Source: Sneathiella litorea
GTDB lineage: Bacteria > Pseudomonadota > Alphaproteobacteria > Sneathiellales > Sneathiellaceae
NCBI RefSeq assembly: GCF_009882915.1
Contig: NZ_WTUW01000001.1
Span: 372,357 to 436,356, forward strand
DNA: 64,000 bases
Direction: 5' to 3'
The position numbers and the translations under genes are program-made. Positions 28,199-37,433 of the stretch are shown one piece after another. Within the stretch, counting starts at the first letter, position 1. Each line of letters begins with the position of its first letter. The notes below the pieces were generated by a model. It worked only from the letters and a program-made list of their open reading frames with translations. It did no database searches and was not told where the DNA came from.

Positions 28199-28666
28199 TT
28201 ACAGGATGTCGTGATATCTTTTGAGCAGCTCGATCAGCCGTCGGTGATCTTCCGCTCCGAGGCCAGCGATAACCTTAGCCTCAATCTCCCTCACTTTTTC
28301 TTCCAACATTGCCAGTTCCCGTTCCCCTTTTTTTGTCAGACGAACAGCATAGGCCCGTTTATCCCCTTTAACCGGCGCGCGTAAAATCAATCCCTCTTTC
28401 TCGAAATTATTGAGAATAGGAACAAGAGAGGAGCGGTCCAGACCGGCTGCCTCTGCAATTGCGCTCTGGGTATGTCCGGGATTCTCGTTGATAATAGCCA
28501 TAACGGAATACTGCCCGGCCATCAGCTTTTTACCAGCAGCAGTCGCAAACGTGCTCTGTGCCCGCAGGACGGCTTTGCGAACATGAAAGCCTGCAACAGA
28601 TTCTAGCGCTGTCATCTGCATCCCGCTGGCGCTTTTTTTACCGCCTTCGATCTTATCATCCACCAT
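28199..28666 (-). CDS. MarR-family transcriptional regulator
   Basis: 155 residues with a winged helix-turn-helix: recognition region SAIAEAAGLDRSSLVPILNNFEKEGLILRAPVKGDKRAYAVRLT is the typical wing (DKR-YAV). Helices at both ends form the dimer interface, and residues 1-20 are extra. It lies downstream of the GlcG-like gene on the same strand, with 101 bases between them, so it might regulate glyoxylate genes nearby, but no operator was tested. Confidence 0.92.
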   Translation of the reverse strand: MVDDKIEGGKKSASGMQMTALESVAGFHVRKAVLRAQSTFATAAGKKLMAGQYSVMAIINENPGHTQSAIAEAAGLDRSSLVPILNNFEKEGLILRAPVKGDKRAYAVRLTKKGERELAMLEEKVREIEAKVIAGLGAEDHRRLIELLKRYHDIL

Positions 28667-28767
28667 TGTGCTTTATCAGGCCTCTGTGATCCCATTTCAA
28701 CAAACGGTTAATCGCCAGTTTAATTGTTATAGCCACAGAAAGCTATGCAGAACAAGTGCGAGAGAAG

Positions 28768-29193
28768 TTACTCCAAGGTGCTATAAAAATGTGCAATCCC
28801 CGCTTCCGCGCACTCCATATCCTGTGCCGGGGTCCCTGAACTAAGACCGATACCACCAACAACCTCTCCATTTACGCTGACCGGTAGCCCCCCACCAACT
28901 GAGGAAATACGCCCCCCTACTTCGGTGTGAATACCGAATGCCAGATTGCCCGGTACGTTTACAGCGTTGTAATCATGAGTAGCCTTGCGCGCGGCCGCCG
29001 CCGTATAGGCCTTGTCGGCGGAAATGGTAATACTCGTGACTTTTCCGCCATCCATGCGTTCAAAGGCAATAAGATTCCCGCTTTCATCAACAATGGAAAT
29101 ACACATTGGTACACCAATTTCCCGCGCCTTTTCACGCGCGCCACGAATGAGAATAAGTGCGTCCGCATGAGACAACCGGTTTACTGTGAGCAT
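28768..29193 (-). CDS. GlcG/HbpS-family protein
   Basis: 141 residues from the ATG at 29193, chosen because GGAGGG sits directly before it (an upstream ATG at 29205 contains that site in its own codons). The fold is the single-domain DUF336/GlcG type: MCISIVDESGNLIAFERMD, SITISADKAYTAAAA and RISSVGGGLPVSVNGEVVGGIGLSSGTP. Family proteins are found next to glycolate genes and some bind heme. It sits 50 bases downstream of malate synthase G, so it is very likely in the glcB transcript. Exact biochemical role is not known. Confidence 0.88.
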   Translation of the reverse strand: MLTVNRLSHADALILIRGAREKAREIGVPMCISIVDESGNLIAFERMDGGKVTSITISADKAYTAAAARKATHDYNAVNVPGNLAFGIHTEVGGRISSVGGGLPVSVNGEVVGGIGLSSGTPAQDMECAEAGIAHFYSTLE

Positions 29194-29243
29194 AAAGCCC
29201 TCCATATAAAATAGCGTTTAATTCATCTAAAATAGCAAAAAGG

Positions 29244-31421
29244 TTAGCCCGCTTTGGCTTCAAGGCGGCGTGCATGGAGGATGGGCTCTGTGTAACCGCT
29301 TGGTTGTGCCCGCCCTTTAAGTACAAGATCGCAGGCCGCCTTGAACGCGACCGAGCTATCGAAATTTCCGGCCATCGGCATATAGGCTGAATCACCGGCG
29401 TTCTGCTCATCCACAATTGCAGCCATGCGCTTCATCGTTTCCATCACCTGATCTTCCGTGCAAATCCCGTGATGAAGCCAGTTAGCGATATGCTGGCTGG
29501 AGATGCGCAATGTCGCCCTATCCTCCATCAGCCCTACATTATTAATGTCCGGCACCTTGGAACAGCCAACGCCCTGATCGATCCAGCGCACCACATAGCC
29601 AAGTATCCCTTGGGCATTATTGTCCAGTTCCGCCTGAACTTCTTTTTCCGATAAGTTCACACCTTTCAGCAAAGGGGGCGTCAGGATGCTATCCAGGCTT
29701 GCCCGGCCACGTGACGCGATCTCCTTTTGGCGGCCTTTAACGGACACCTCGTGATAATGCATCGCATGGAGTGTTGCTGCGGTTGGTGAGGGAACCCAGG
29801 CACAATTGGCCCCCGCCATCGGATGACCGATCTTTGCATCCATCATCTTGGCCATTTCATCGGGCATCGCCCACATGCCCTTACCAATCTGGGCATGCCC
29901 GGGAAGACCGGTTTCCAGGCCTATATCCACGTTCCAGTCCTCATAGGCGGCAATCCATGGTTCACCCTTCGCATCATCTTTGCGCATGAACGCACCCGCT
30001 TCCATACTTGTGTGTATTTCATCACCCGTCCGATCGAGGAAACCTGTATTGATAAAGAAAATCCGCTCCGATACAGCTCGGATGCACTCCTTCAGGTTAA
30101 CCGTGGTCCGTCGCTCCTCATCCATGACCCCTACTTTCAATGAATTGCGGGGAAGATTAAAGCCATCCTCTACTGCAGCAAAAAGATCGTTTGTAAAGGC
30201 TACTTCCTCCGGTCCATGCATTTTCGGTTTCACGATATAAAGGCTGCCAGCACGACTGTTGGAATAACGACTTAACTTTTTCAGATCATGCAGTGCTCCC
30301 GCAGTGGTCAACACTGCATCGAGAATGCCTTCGGGTATTTCATTTCCGTCAGGATCGAGTACTGCATTTATCGTCATTAGGTGGCCCACATTCCGGACAA
30401 GCAACAAACTGCGGCCGTGAAGTGTCATTTCAGAACCGATCGGATCAAGATATGTCCGGTCCGGGTTCAGTGTCCGGACCACTGTCTTTCCGGCTTTTTC
30501 AAAACGATCCTCAAGATCGCCCTTCATCAGACCAAGCCAGTTTCGATAGACCAAGGCCTTGTCCGCCGCGTCAACAGCGGCAACCGAATCTTCGCAGTCC
30601 TGAATGGTGGAAAGTGCCGACTCCATCAAAATGTCTTTCACACCCGCGGGATGGTCTTTCCCGACCGGATGCGCGGGATCAATCTGGATATCCAGGTGCA
30701 GGCCGTTCTTTTTTAGAAGGATGGAAGTTGGCGCCTTGTCCCCAAGGTAACCAACAAACTGTGCGGGATCGGCTAAAGACGTCAGTGAACCATCAGCAAG
30801 CTCTACTCCCAGCAGCTTGCCGCCATCGTCATCTTTCAACTGATAGGCCTTTGCATCCTTGTGACTGCCCTTGGCAAGCGGCGCCGCGCGATCAAGAACT
30901 CCAAATCCATATTCAATAACTTTACGTCCCCGCTTTGGATTATAACTACTTCCTTTTTCGCAGCCATCCGACTCGGGCAGAATATCGGTACCATAGAGAG
31001 CATCATAAAGGCTTCCCCAACGTGCGTTAGCTGCATTGAGGGCGTAGCGGGCATTCATGACCGGTACGACGAGTTGCGGCCCGGCAACATCTGAAATCTC
31101 AGGGTCGACATTGGCTGTGGTGACATTGAATGCAGGTCCTTCGGGCACCAGATAGCCAATTTCTTCAAGAAAGGCCTTGTAGGTAACAGCATCATGTGGC
31201 TTGCCTTTGGCAGCGAGATGCCAAGCGTCAATCTTGGCCTGCAACTCCTCACGCTTTAACAATAGCTGCTTGTTCCGCGGACCAAAATTGGCGACAAGAT
31301 CGGCGAGAAGATTCCAGACCGTATCCGCTGTCACGTTCAGACCTGGCAGAATTTCCTTTTCCACCAACTCTACAATCTCCGTTGCAACCTGTAGCCCGGC
31401 TTTAGTCTCTCGCATCGTCAT
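29244..31421 (-). CDS. glcB: Malate synthase G
   Basis: Condenses glyoxylate with acetyl-CoA to malate. The 725 residues match the large monomeric G isoform. Family blocks are clear: [14 protein letters not shown], the catalytic region [14 protein letters not shown] and [11 protein letters not shown]-like [23 protein letters not shown] and [20 protein letters not shown] near the C-terminal catalytic Asp. It is followed by the GlcG-like gene and faces an IclR-type regulator. Glycolate oxidase (glcDEF) is absent here, so glyoxylate must come from elsewhere, e.g. purine breakdown. Confidence 0.96.
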   Translation of the reverse strand: MTMRETKAGLQVATEIVELVEKEILPGLNVTADTVWNLLADLVANFGPRNKQLLLKREELQAKIDAWHLAAKGKPHDAVTYKAFLEEIGYLVPEGPAFNVTTANVDPEISDVAGPQLVVPVMNARYALNAANARWGSLYDALYGTDILPESDGCEKGSSYNPKRGRKVIEYGFGVLDRAAPLAKGSHKDAKAYQLKDDDGGKLLGVELADGSLTSLADPAQFVGYLGDKAPTSILLKKNGLHLDIQIDPAHPVGKDHPAGVKDILMESALSTIQDCEDSVAAVDAADKALVYRNWLGLMKGDLEDRFEKAGKTVVRTLNPDRTYLDPIGSEMTLHGRSLLLVRNVGHLMTINAVLDPDGNEIPEGILDAVLTTAGALHDLKKLSRYSNSRAGSLYIVKPKMHGPEEVAFTNDLFAAVEDGFNLPRNSLKVGVMDEERRTTVNLKECIRAVSERIFFINTGFLDRTGDEIHTSMEAGAFMRKDDAKGEPWIAAYEDWNVDIGLETGLPGHAQIGKGMWAMPDEMAKMMDAKIGHPMAGANCAWVPSPTAATLHAMHYHEVSVKGRQKEIASRGRASLDSILTPPLLKGVNLSEKEVQAELDNNAQGILGYVVRWIDQGVGCSKVPDINNVGLMEDRATLRISSQHIANWLHHGICTEDQVMETMKRMAAIVDEQNAGDSAYMPMAGNFDSSVAFKAACDLVLKGRAQPSGYTEPILHARRLEAKAG

Positions 31422-31533
31422 CAGCTTACTTTCTTTGTTTAGTCAAAAGCGATTTTGACAATCCTGGAAGAACCCGATTGTCGGCTAAATATTCACCTGA
31501 CATTGACAGGTCGGGCAAAGAGAATAAACTAAA

Positions 31534-32370
31534 ATGGAATTAATTTCGCATTATGGAAAAATTAGAATGGCGAAGACGAAACCAGCCAACACAGCTTCTA
31601 CCCGGACGGGTCAGGTACAATCCCTGACGCGGGCCCTGTCTATTCTAAATGTGATTGCAAAGAATCCGCCGGGCCTGTCCCTCACCGCAATCGCCAAATC
31701 CCTGTCACTCGCCCCGTCGACGACTCATCGCCTGCTGACGACCCTGCAGGAGGAACGCTATGTGCAATATGATCGGGACGCGAGCCGGTGGCAGATTGCC
31801 ATGCAGGCTTTTGTTACGGGGAATGGCTTTCTGGTCTCACGCGATCTTTCTACAGTTGCCCGCCCGTATATGCGCCGGTTGATGGAGTTAAGCGGCGAAA
31901 CGGTGAATCTTGCGATTGCAGATGGCGACAAGGCGATCTACCTCGCCCAGGTTGAAAGTCGCGAAATGATGCGGGTCTTTTCCAAACCGGGAAATAGCGT
32001 TCCGATGCACTGCTCCGGTGTCGGAAAAGCAATTTTGATGACGATGGACGGGCCGGATGTGGCGCGGATTATTGAGAATCAGAGCCTGACAAAAGTTACA
32101 GATAAAACCATAACGGATCCCGAAATTCTGTATGACGAACTTGCAAAGTCTCGTATCCGCGGTTTTGCAATTGACGATGAAGAGCACGCCGTTGGCCTTC
32201 GCTGCGCCGCAGCAATCATCCATGACGAACACGCTGAACCATTGGCCGGCCTTTCCATCTCCGGGCCCGCCGCTCGAATATCAAAAGATCGACTGATCGA
32301 GCTTGGCAGGATTACAGTGGAAATTGCGACCGAAGTTACAGCCGCCCTTGGCGGTCGCCTGCCCGCCTAG
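31534..32370 (+). CDS. IclR-family transcriptional regulator
   Basis: 278 residues from the first ATG; an internal ATG at 31567 (MAKTKPAN) with a nearby GGAAA would give 267, and looks equally likely. N-terminal winged helix (SRALSILNVIAKNPPGLSLTAIAKSLSLAPSTTHRLLTTLQEERYV) is followed by an IclR effector domain (about 100-270, with CSGVGKAILM and VGLRCAAAIIHDEHAEP). IclR proteins control glyoxylate genes in many bacteria. It is divergent from glcB with a 112-bp region that may carry its operators, so it is the probable regulator of glcB. Confidence 0.92.
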   Translation: MELISHYGKIRMAKTKPANTASTRTGQVQSLTRALSILNVIAKNPPGLSLTAIAKSLSLAPSTTHRLLTTLQEERYVQYDRDASRWQIAMQAFVTGNGFLVSRDLSTVARPYMRRLMELSGETVNLAIADGDKAIYLAQVESREMMRVFSKPGNSVPMHCSGVGKAILMTMDGPDVARIIENQSLTKVTDKTITDPEILYDELAKSRIRGFAIDDEEHAVGLRCAAAIIHDEHAEPLAGLSISGPAARISKDRLIELGRITVEIATEVTAALGGRLPA

Positions 32371-32382
32371 AAATCGACTGCG

Positions 32383-33720
32383 CTAAAGACCATAGAACTG
32401 TTCTTCTCCTGTCTCACGGTCACGATTATACACACATTCGCCGGCAATATAGGTCGCCTGCACGGCCCGGTCATCGCCTAATGTTATCAAGGCAAACAAC
32501 GTCTCTTCCAGATTCTCGGCATAGTTAAGCCGATAGGCAAGAAGTGGTGTTGCCTTCAAATCCAAAATCGTAATATCGGCTTCATATCCTGGCTCGATAC
32601 TTCCTATACGATCTTCCAGGTAGAGGGCCGTCGCCGCACCACGGGTGGTAAGATAAAAAGCCTTGTAGGCATCCAGCGCAAAACCGTTCAACTGGGCAAT
32701 CTTGTACGCCTCGTTCATACTGACGAGTTGAGAAAAGTTTGTCCCGCCACCAAGATCAGTAGCGAGGCCGGTGAGTATAGAGGTGGAGCCGGTCATCGCT
32801 CTTTCAAGCTTGAACAAACCGCTCCCTAAAAAGAGATTTGACGTCGGACAATGGGCAATCGCAGTTCCTGTCTCTGAAAAAATGCGAAAATCCTCTTCCG
32901 TAAAATGAACGCCATGACCGTAGATTGCTCGAGGGCCGAGTTGCCCATAATGATCATAGACATCGACATAGCTTTTTTGGGTTGGGTAAAGCTTCCGCAC
33001 CCATTCAATTTCCGCTTTATTCTCTGATATATGCGATTGCAGATATGTGCCCGGATGCTCCTTCCAGACAGCGCCCGTCATTTCCATCTGCTCTTCCGTA
33101 CTTGTCGGTGCGAAGCGCGGCGTAACCGCATAGAGCGCCCGCCCCGCGCCATGCCACTTCTCGATCAGGCTTTTTGTCTGGTCATATCCGCTCTGAGCGG
33201 TATCCGTAAGGGCAGACGGCGCATGTCGATCCATCAGTACCTTGCCTGCAATATTGCGCATATTTATCTTTGCTGATTGCTCAAAAAAGGCATCAACGGA
33301 TTGCGGGTGAACAGTACAGAAAACAGTAGCTGTCGTTGTGCCCGCGCGCAGAATTTCCCTCAGGAAGACATCTGATGCCGCCCGCGCATACTCTTTATCG
33401 GCAAACTTCTGCTCAGCAACAAAGGTGTAATTATTCAACCAGTCAATCAGCTGCATGCCAAACGCGCCGATTATTTCAGTTTGCGGATAATGGACATGGC
33501 AATCAATGAAGCCAGGAAAGATCAAGGCATCCTCATATCGCGTTACGGACACTTTTTCATCAAGAGTAGGCAATAAATCGTTGGCAGGTCCAATCGCGGT
33601 GATATGCCCCTCATCCATGACGATAAGCCCATCCTCCTCATACTGAAGGCAATCTTTAATTGGCTTCGTAAAAGGATTATCCCTATAGGATAGATAGCGA
33701 CCCCGAATTGCCTTTTTCAT
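32383..33720 (-). CDS. guaD: Guanine deaminase
   Basis: Converts guanine to xanthine with zinc. The 445 residues have the amidohydrolase metal motif PGFIDCHVHYPQ (H75, H77), the further histidines in QSHISENKAEI and GHGVHF, and ATDLGGGTNFS with the Asp ligand. This fits GuaD better than related chlorohydrolases. It is translated with the preceding Lrp gene (ATGA overlap of four bases) and so regulated with it. It converges with the IclR gene 12 bases away. Confidence 0.92.
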   Translation of the reverse strand: MKKAIRGRYLSYRDNPFTKPIKDCLQYEEDGLIVMDEGHITAIGPANDLLPTLDEKVSVTRYEDALIFPGFIDCHVHYPQTEIIGAFGMQLIDWLNNYTFVAEQKFADKEYARAASDVFLREILRAGTTTATVFCTVHPQSVDAFFEQSAKINMRNIAGKVLMDRHAPSALTDTAQSGYDQTKSLIEKWHGAGRALYAVTPRFAPTSTEEQMEMTGAVWKEHPGTYLQSHISENKAEIEWVRKLYPTQKSYVDVYDHYGQLGPRAIYGHGVHFTEEDFRIFSETGTAIAHCPTSNLFLGSGLFKLERAMTGSTSILTGLATDLGGGTNFSQLVSMNEAYKIAQLNGFALDAYKAFYLTTRGAATALYLEDRIGSIEPGYEADITILDLKATPLLAYRLNYAENLEETLFALITLGDDRAVQATYIAGECVYNRDRETGEEQFYGL

Positions 33721-34211
33721 TTCATCCGTTTTCCTGGTAGCGCCGGTAACGATAGGGTAACTTCATCCTTGACCACTTCCATCACCACATAGGTATGGGT
33801 CTGCATCACATGTGGTAATTGCGAAATAGCTGTTCCCAGTAATTCCCGATATGCTGCGATATCACGCGTACGGATTTTCAGAAGGTAATCAAAGCCCCCT
33901 GCCATCATCATACAGGACTGAATTTCCGGAACACGCTGGACGGCAGCATTGAATTCTTCCAGTTCCGCCGCAGTCGTTCTTGAAAGCTGGACCTGCACCA
34001 TAACCACATGACCGGCAGACACGGCCTCTGGTTCGAGGGCAGCAAAATATCCCTTGATGACTCCCGATTTTTCAAGACGTTTCACCCGTTCGGCACAGGG
34101 GGTTTTGGTCAAGTTCACGCGGCGGGAAAGCTCAACCATGGAAATACGGCTATTTGCCTGAATTTCACGCAAAATTCGATAATCTGTTCTGTCCAATGGC
34201 TGCGACACCAT
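33717..34211 (-). CDS. Lrp/AsnC-family transcriptional regulator
   Basis: 164 residues. N-terminal helix-turn-helix (DYRILREIQANSRISMVELSRRVNLTKTPCAERVKRLEKSGVI) and a C-terminal RAM effector domain (about 70-150, VQRVPEIQSCMMMAGGFDYLLKI). Effectors of the family are amino acids or related small molecules. Shares four bases with guaD, so it may sense a purine or amino-acid signal. A set of imperfect repeats lies just upstream of its start. Also divergent from the YnjB-like importer. Confidence 0.93.
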   Translation of the reverse strand: MVSQPLDRTDYRILREIQANSRISMVELSRRVNLTKTPCAERVKRLEKSGVIKGYFAALEPEAVSAGHVVMVQVQLSRTTAAELEEFNAAVQRVPEIQSCMMMAGGFDYLLKIRTRDIAAYRELLGTAISQLPHVMQTHTYVVMEVVKDEVTLSLPALPGKRMK

Positions 34212-34220
34212 GATAAAAAC

Positions 34221-34280
34221 CTATCGTATAGCCTAAACACAACAACCTACTGTACGCCAAACCACAACTTATCGCCTAAC
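34221..34280. repeat. Imperfect tandem repeats upstream of the Lrp gene, likely operator
   Basis: Two related blocks, CTATCGTATAGCCTAAACAC-AAC (34221-34243) and CTACTGTACGCCAAACCACA-AC (34247-34268), and a shorter third one, CTTATCGCCTAAC (34268-34280). They lie 10-69 bases upstream of the Lrp start, in the divergent region with the importer. Repeated sites spaced by about two helical turns or slightly more are typical of Lrp-type regulators, so autoregulation is the simplest reading. Confidence 0.5.
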
Positions 34281-34427
34281 AATTTTCTGGCATTCATTTT
34301 ACCTGGCTGCGGCGCCTGATCTCGAAAAATTGTAGTAACTTGACGAGTATTTGGCGGACGGACCCAATGCTTTTGGTTAGGATAGCCGCCGAAAAGCCCT
34401 GACTTACAAATAACGGAACCGGAGAAT

Positions 34428-35675
34428 ATGTCACGCTATCAGTCAACCGAGCTCACTATTTGGTCACGCCTCTTTCTATTGGCGACGTTCTTTGCGGTTC
34501 TCCTTCCCCTTTCTGCCCACTCCACAGAAAGGGCCAACTATAAAAACTGGGATGAAGTTATCGCTGCGGCGAAAGGTGGCACTGTCAACTGGTTCATGTG
34601 GGGCGGTGCGGACAATATCAATCAGTATGTATCCGAATATATCGGCGGAGCACTGAAACAGCGCTATGATATCACCTTAAAGCGCATCGGTATTAACGAT
34701 ACAGCAGAGGCAGTTAATGCCGTCCTTGGTGAAAAGCAAGCGGGGGTCAACGATGATGGTTCTGTCGACCTAATCTGGATTAACGGCGGCAATTTCCGCA
34801 CGATGAAACAGGGTAACTTGCTCTTTTGCGGCTATCATGACCTGCTCCCCAACAATCAATTGGTTAATTGGCAGGATCAGTCCATCGCCAATGACTTTGG
34901 CCTTGCGGTAGACGAATGCGAAGTGCCGTGGAACCGGGCTCAGTTCGCGTTTGCTTACGATAGCGCCCGCACGAAGAACCCGCCAGAGAGTATTCCAGCA
35001 TTAATAGAGTGGGCTCAGAAAAACCCGGGTGAATTCACCTATCCGGCGGCGACGGACTTTAATGGTAGCGTTTTTATACGCCATGTCTTTTATCATGCCG
35101 CCGGTGGCCCTAGCTCGCTTCTCGGCGATTTTGATCAACAGAAATTTGATGCTATTGCGCCGAAAGCCTGGGCAATCCTGAATGATATGAAACCCTATCT
35201 CTGGCGTGAGGGGAAAACATATCCCAACTCCATCGCCAATCTCGCCCAGCTTTTCGCCAATCGTGAGGTCGCGCTATACTTTGATTATGATCCGGCGATT
35301 TTCGGCATCAATGTGGAGAACGGGATCTTTCCTGAGACGACCCGATCCTTTGTCCTTGAGGATGGGACTATAGGCAACACCAACTATGTCGCTATTCCCT
35401 ATAATTCACCAAATAAGGCCGCAGCGATGGTCACAGCTAATTTCCTTTTGTCCTTCGATGCCCAGTTTGAAAAAGCAAAAACCAATGTCTGGGGCGCCGC
35501 ACCAGCCATCGACATTGATCGTCTAACGGAAGATCAACGCAATCTCTTCGCCAAGTTACCCCGTCACCCCTCTGTCATCGCCCCGTCAGTGCTATCTGCC
35601 AAAGCACTGCCTGAATTACATCCAGATTGGATCAGTGCCATCGAAAAAGGCTGGCAGTATAATGTCGCTAAATGA
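34428..35675 (+). CDS. ABC transporter substrate-binding protein, YnjB-like
   Basis: 415 residues with a signal peptide (LFLLATFFAVLLPLSAHST, about 16-34). The mature part matches YnjB-type proteins: VNWFMWGGADNINQYV, ITLKRIGINDTAEAVNAV, VDLIWINGGNFRTMK and PWNRAQFAFAYDSA. The E. coli YnjBCD complex is an uncharacterised or thiamine-like importer, so the ligand is uncertain. It is the first gene of a four-gene operon (binding protein, two permeases, ATPase), with divergent Lrp. Confidence 0.9.
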   Translation: MSRYQSTELTIWSRLFLLATFFAVLLPLSAHSTERANYKNWDEVIAAAKGGTVNWFMWGGADNINQYVSEYIGGALKQRYDITLKRIGINDTAEAVNAVLGEKQAGVNDDGSVDLIWINGGNFRTMKQGNLLFCGYHDLLPNNQLVNWQDQSIANDFGLAVDECEVPWNRAQFAFAYDSARTKNPPESIPALIEWAQKNPGEFTYPAATDFNGSVFIRHVFYHAAGGPSSLLGDFDQQKFDAIAPKAWAILNDMKPYLWREGKTYPNSIANLAQLFANREVALYFDYDPAIFGINVENGIFPETTRSFVLEDGTIGNTNYVAIPYNSPNKAAAMVTANFLLSFDAQFEKAKTNVWGAAPAIDIDRLTEDQRNLFAKLPRHPSVIAPSVLSAKALPELHPDWISAIEKGWQYNVAK

Positions 35676-35689
35676 CATGACAATCCTGA

Positions 35690-36586
35690 TTGGCCACCTC
35701 ATCTTTCGATCAAACAGAAGGGCATTCCTTGCTTGAACGCTGGAAAATTGTGCTGCTCCTGTCACCCGCGTTGGTCATTATCGCCGGACTGTTTCTGGGC
35801 GGGCTTATTCTTGGCCTGATTGGCAGCCTGGGATACATGCCACTCCTTGGCCGGGAAGAGTTTAACCTGAACGCCTATCGTAATATTCTTGCCTCTGAAA
35901 GGTTTTACCTCTCCTTTCTGTTGACCTTTTATATTGCGTTCACATCCACTGTGATCGCCTCGCTCCTTGCAATCGGCGCGGCATTGATCCTGCGTCGGAG
36001 CTTTATCGGCCGATCTGTTATCAATTTTCTCTTCCAGATAAATCTGACCGTGCCCCATTTAGTGGGTGCAGTGGGAATCCTCTATCTTTTTTCCCAGTCG
36101 GGATTTTTTGCTCGCTTGGCGTATGAGTTTGAGATTATTACAAAGCCGTCTGAATTTCCGGCACTGATTTATGATCCGCTTGCTATTGGGATTATCCTGC
36201 AATATGTCTGGAAGGAAGTGCCCTTTATCGGGTTGATCTTACTCGCCAATATGCAAACTATCGGCCGTGACTATGAGGCTGCGGCGCGCGTCCTGGGCGC
36301 AAGTCGCTGGCAATGTTTTCGTCATGTCCTCCTGCCATTACTATTCCCCGGTCTTCTTGCTGCAGCCATGATCGTTTTTGCCTTTACTTTCGGGGCTTAC
36401 GAGATCCCGGCACTGCTTGGGCAGAACTACCCCTCCGCGCTGCCGGTTTTGGCTTATCAGGCTTTTACCGACGTGGATTTAAATGCCCGGCCCGAAGCGC
36501 TCGCTATGGGAATGATCATAGCGCTCTTAAGTGTAATCATGATATTCGGCTATGCGCATCTTGCCCGCCGTTATGTGCGATCTTGA
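35690..36586 (+). CDS. ABC transporter permease, YnjC-like N-terminal half
   Basis: 298 residues from a TTG at 35690; a second TTG at 35729 after AAGGG would also work. Six or so membrane helices with the permease motif ARVLGASRWQCFRHVLLP. In E. coli YnjC is one long protein; here the two halves are separate genes. It shares the frame overlap region with the next permease start. The two permeases form the channel for the ligand delivered by the upstream binding protein. Confidence 0.9.
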   Translation: MATSSFDQTEGHSLLERWKIVLLLSPALVIIAGLFLGGLILGLIGSLGYMPLLGREEFNLNAYRNILASERFYLSFLLTFYIAFTSTVIASLLAIGAALILRRSFIGRSVINFLFQINLTVPHLVGAVGILYLFSQSGFFARLAYEFEIITKPSEFPALIYDPLAIGIILQYVWKEVPFIGLILLANMQTIGRDYEAAARVLGASRWQCFRHVLLPLLFPGLLAAAMIVFAFTFGAYEIPALLGQNYPSALPVLAYQAFTDVDLNARPEALAMGMIIALLSVIMIFGYAHLARRYVRS

Positions 36587-36599
36587 AAAGGAACTGGAA

Positions 36600-37433
36600 G
36601 TGAAACGGCAAAGGATAGAATCCGGCGAAGGATTGTCTTGGCTGACATGGTTTTCGCTTATCTTGCTGATAAGCTGGCTTATCCTTCCCCTGATACCACT
36701 TGCCGTCTGGTCCATAAGCCGAAGCTGGTTTTTCCCGGATATCACCCCATCCGCATACAGTTTGAGGGCCTGGTCTTACGTATTTTCGAACACATCCGAG
36801 GTTCTTCCCGCGCTTGGCGTAACGACCTTGATTGCCTTTTGCGCCACCATAGTTTCCGCAGTTATTGGCGTACCCGCAGGCCGAGCGCTCGGGCTCTATC
36901 AGTTCCGGGGAAAAGCTGCGATAGAGCTGTTGATTCTGGCGCCCACGATTGTGCCAGGGATTGCCGTCGCTCTTGGGCTTCATGTCGTCTTCCTGAATAT
37001 CGGGCTTGCTGGTTCCTATCTTGGCGTCCTGATTGTTCATCTCATCCCGACCTTACCTTATATGGTGCTGGTCATGGCCGGAGTCTTTGCCAATTATAAC
37101 CCTAATACAGAGGCGCAAGCCCGCAGTCTGGGCGCCAGCGCTATACAGACTTTTTACTATGTGACCCTACCCGCCATTCTGCCGGGATTATTGATCGGGT
37201 CGCTCTTCACTTTTCTGGTCTCCTGGAGCCAGTATATCCTGACGCTCCTGATTGGAGGGGGGCGTGTTGTGACGCTTCCGCTTTTGCTATTTAACTTTGC
37301 AAGTGCCGGACGAAACGACATCACCGGGGCGATCAGTATGATCTATATCCTGCCGGGAGTGGTTCTCCTCCTCCTTGGAGCGCGCCACCTTACGGGACGG
37401 AACAGTGCGGCAGAAAGTTTACGGCAAATATGA
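36600..37433 (+). CDS. ABC transporter permease, YnjC-like C-terminal half
   Basis: A GTG at 36600, with AAGGAA six bases upstream, gives a 277-residue permease; longer in-frame ATGs at 36552 and 36576 exist but overlap the preceding gene by up to 35 bases. The motif ARSLGASAIQTFYYVTLPAILPG is the coupling helix, and helices fit the six-segment permease domain. The stop overlaps the ATPase ATG by four bases (ATGA). Confidence 0.9.
   Translation: MKRQRIESGEGLSWLTWFSLILLISWLILPLIPLAVWSISRSWFFPDITPSAYSLRAWSYVFSNTSEVLPALGVTTLIAFCATIVSAVIGVPAGRALGLYQFRGKAAIELLILAPTIVPGIAVALGLHVVFLNIGLAGSYLGVLIVHLIPTLPYMVLVMAGVFANYNPNTEAQARSLGASAIQTFYYVTLPAILPGLLIGSLFTFLVSWSQYILTLLIGGGRVVTLPLLLFNFASAGRNDITGAISMIYILPGVVLLLLGARHLTGRNSAAESLRQI

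Noticed and set aside
30293-30919. 208-codon plus-strand open frame
   Set aside because: Antisense to malate synthase G, low-complexity translation with no known motif.
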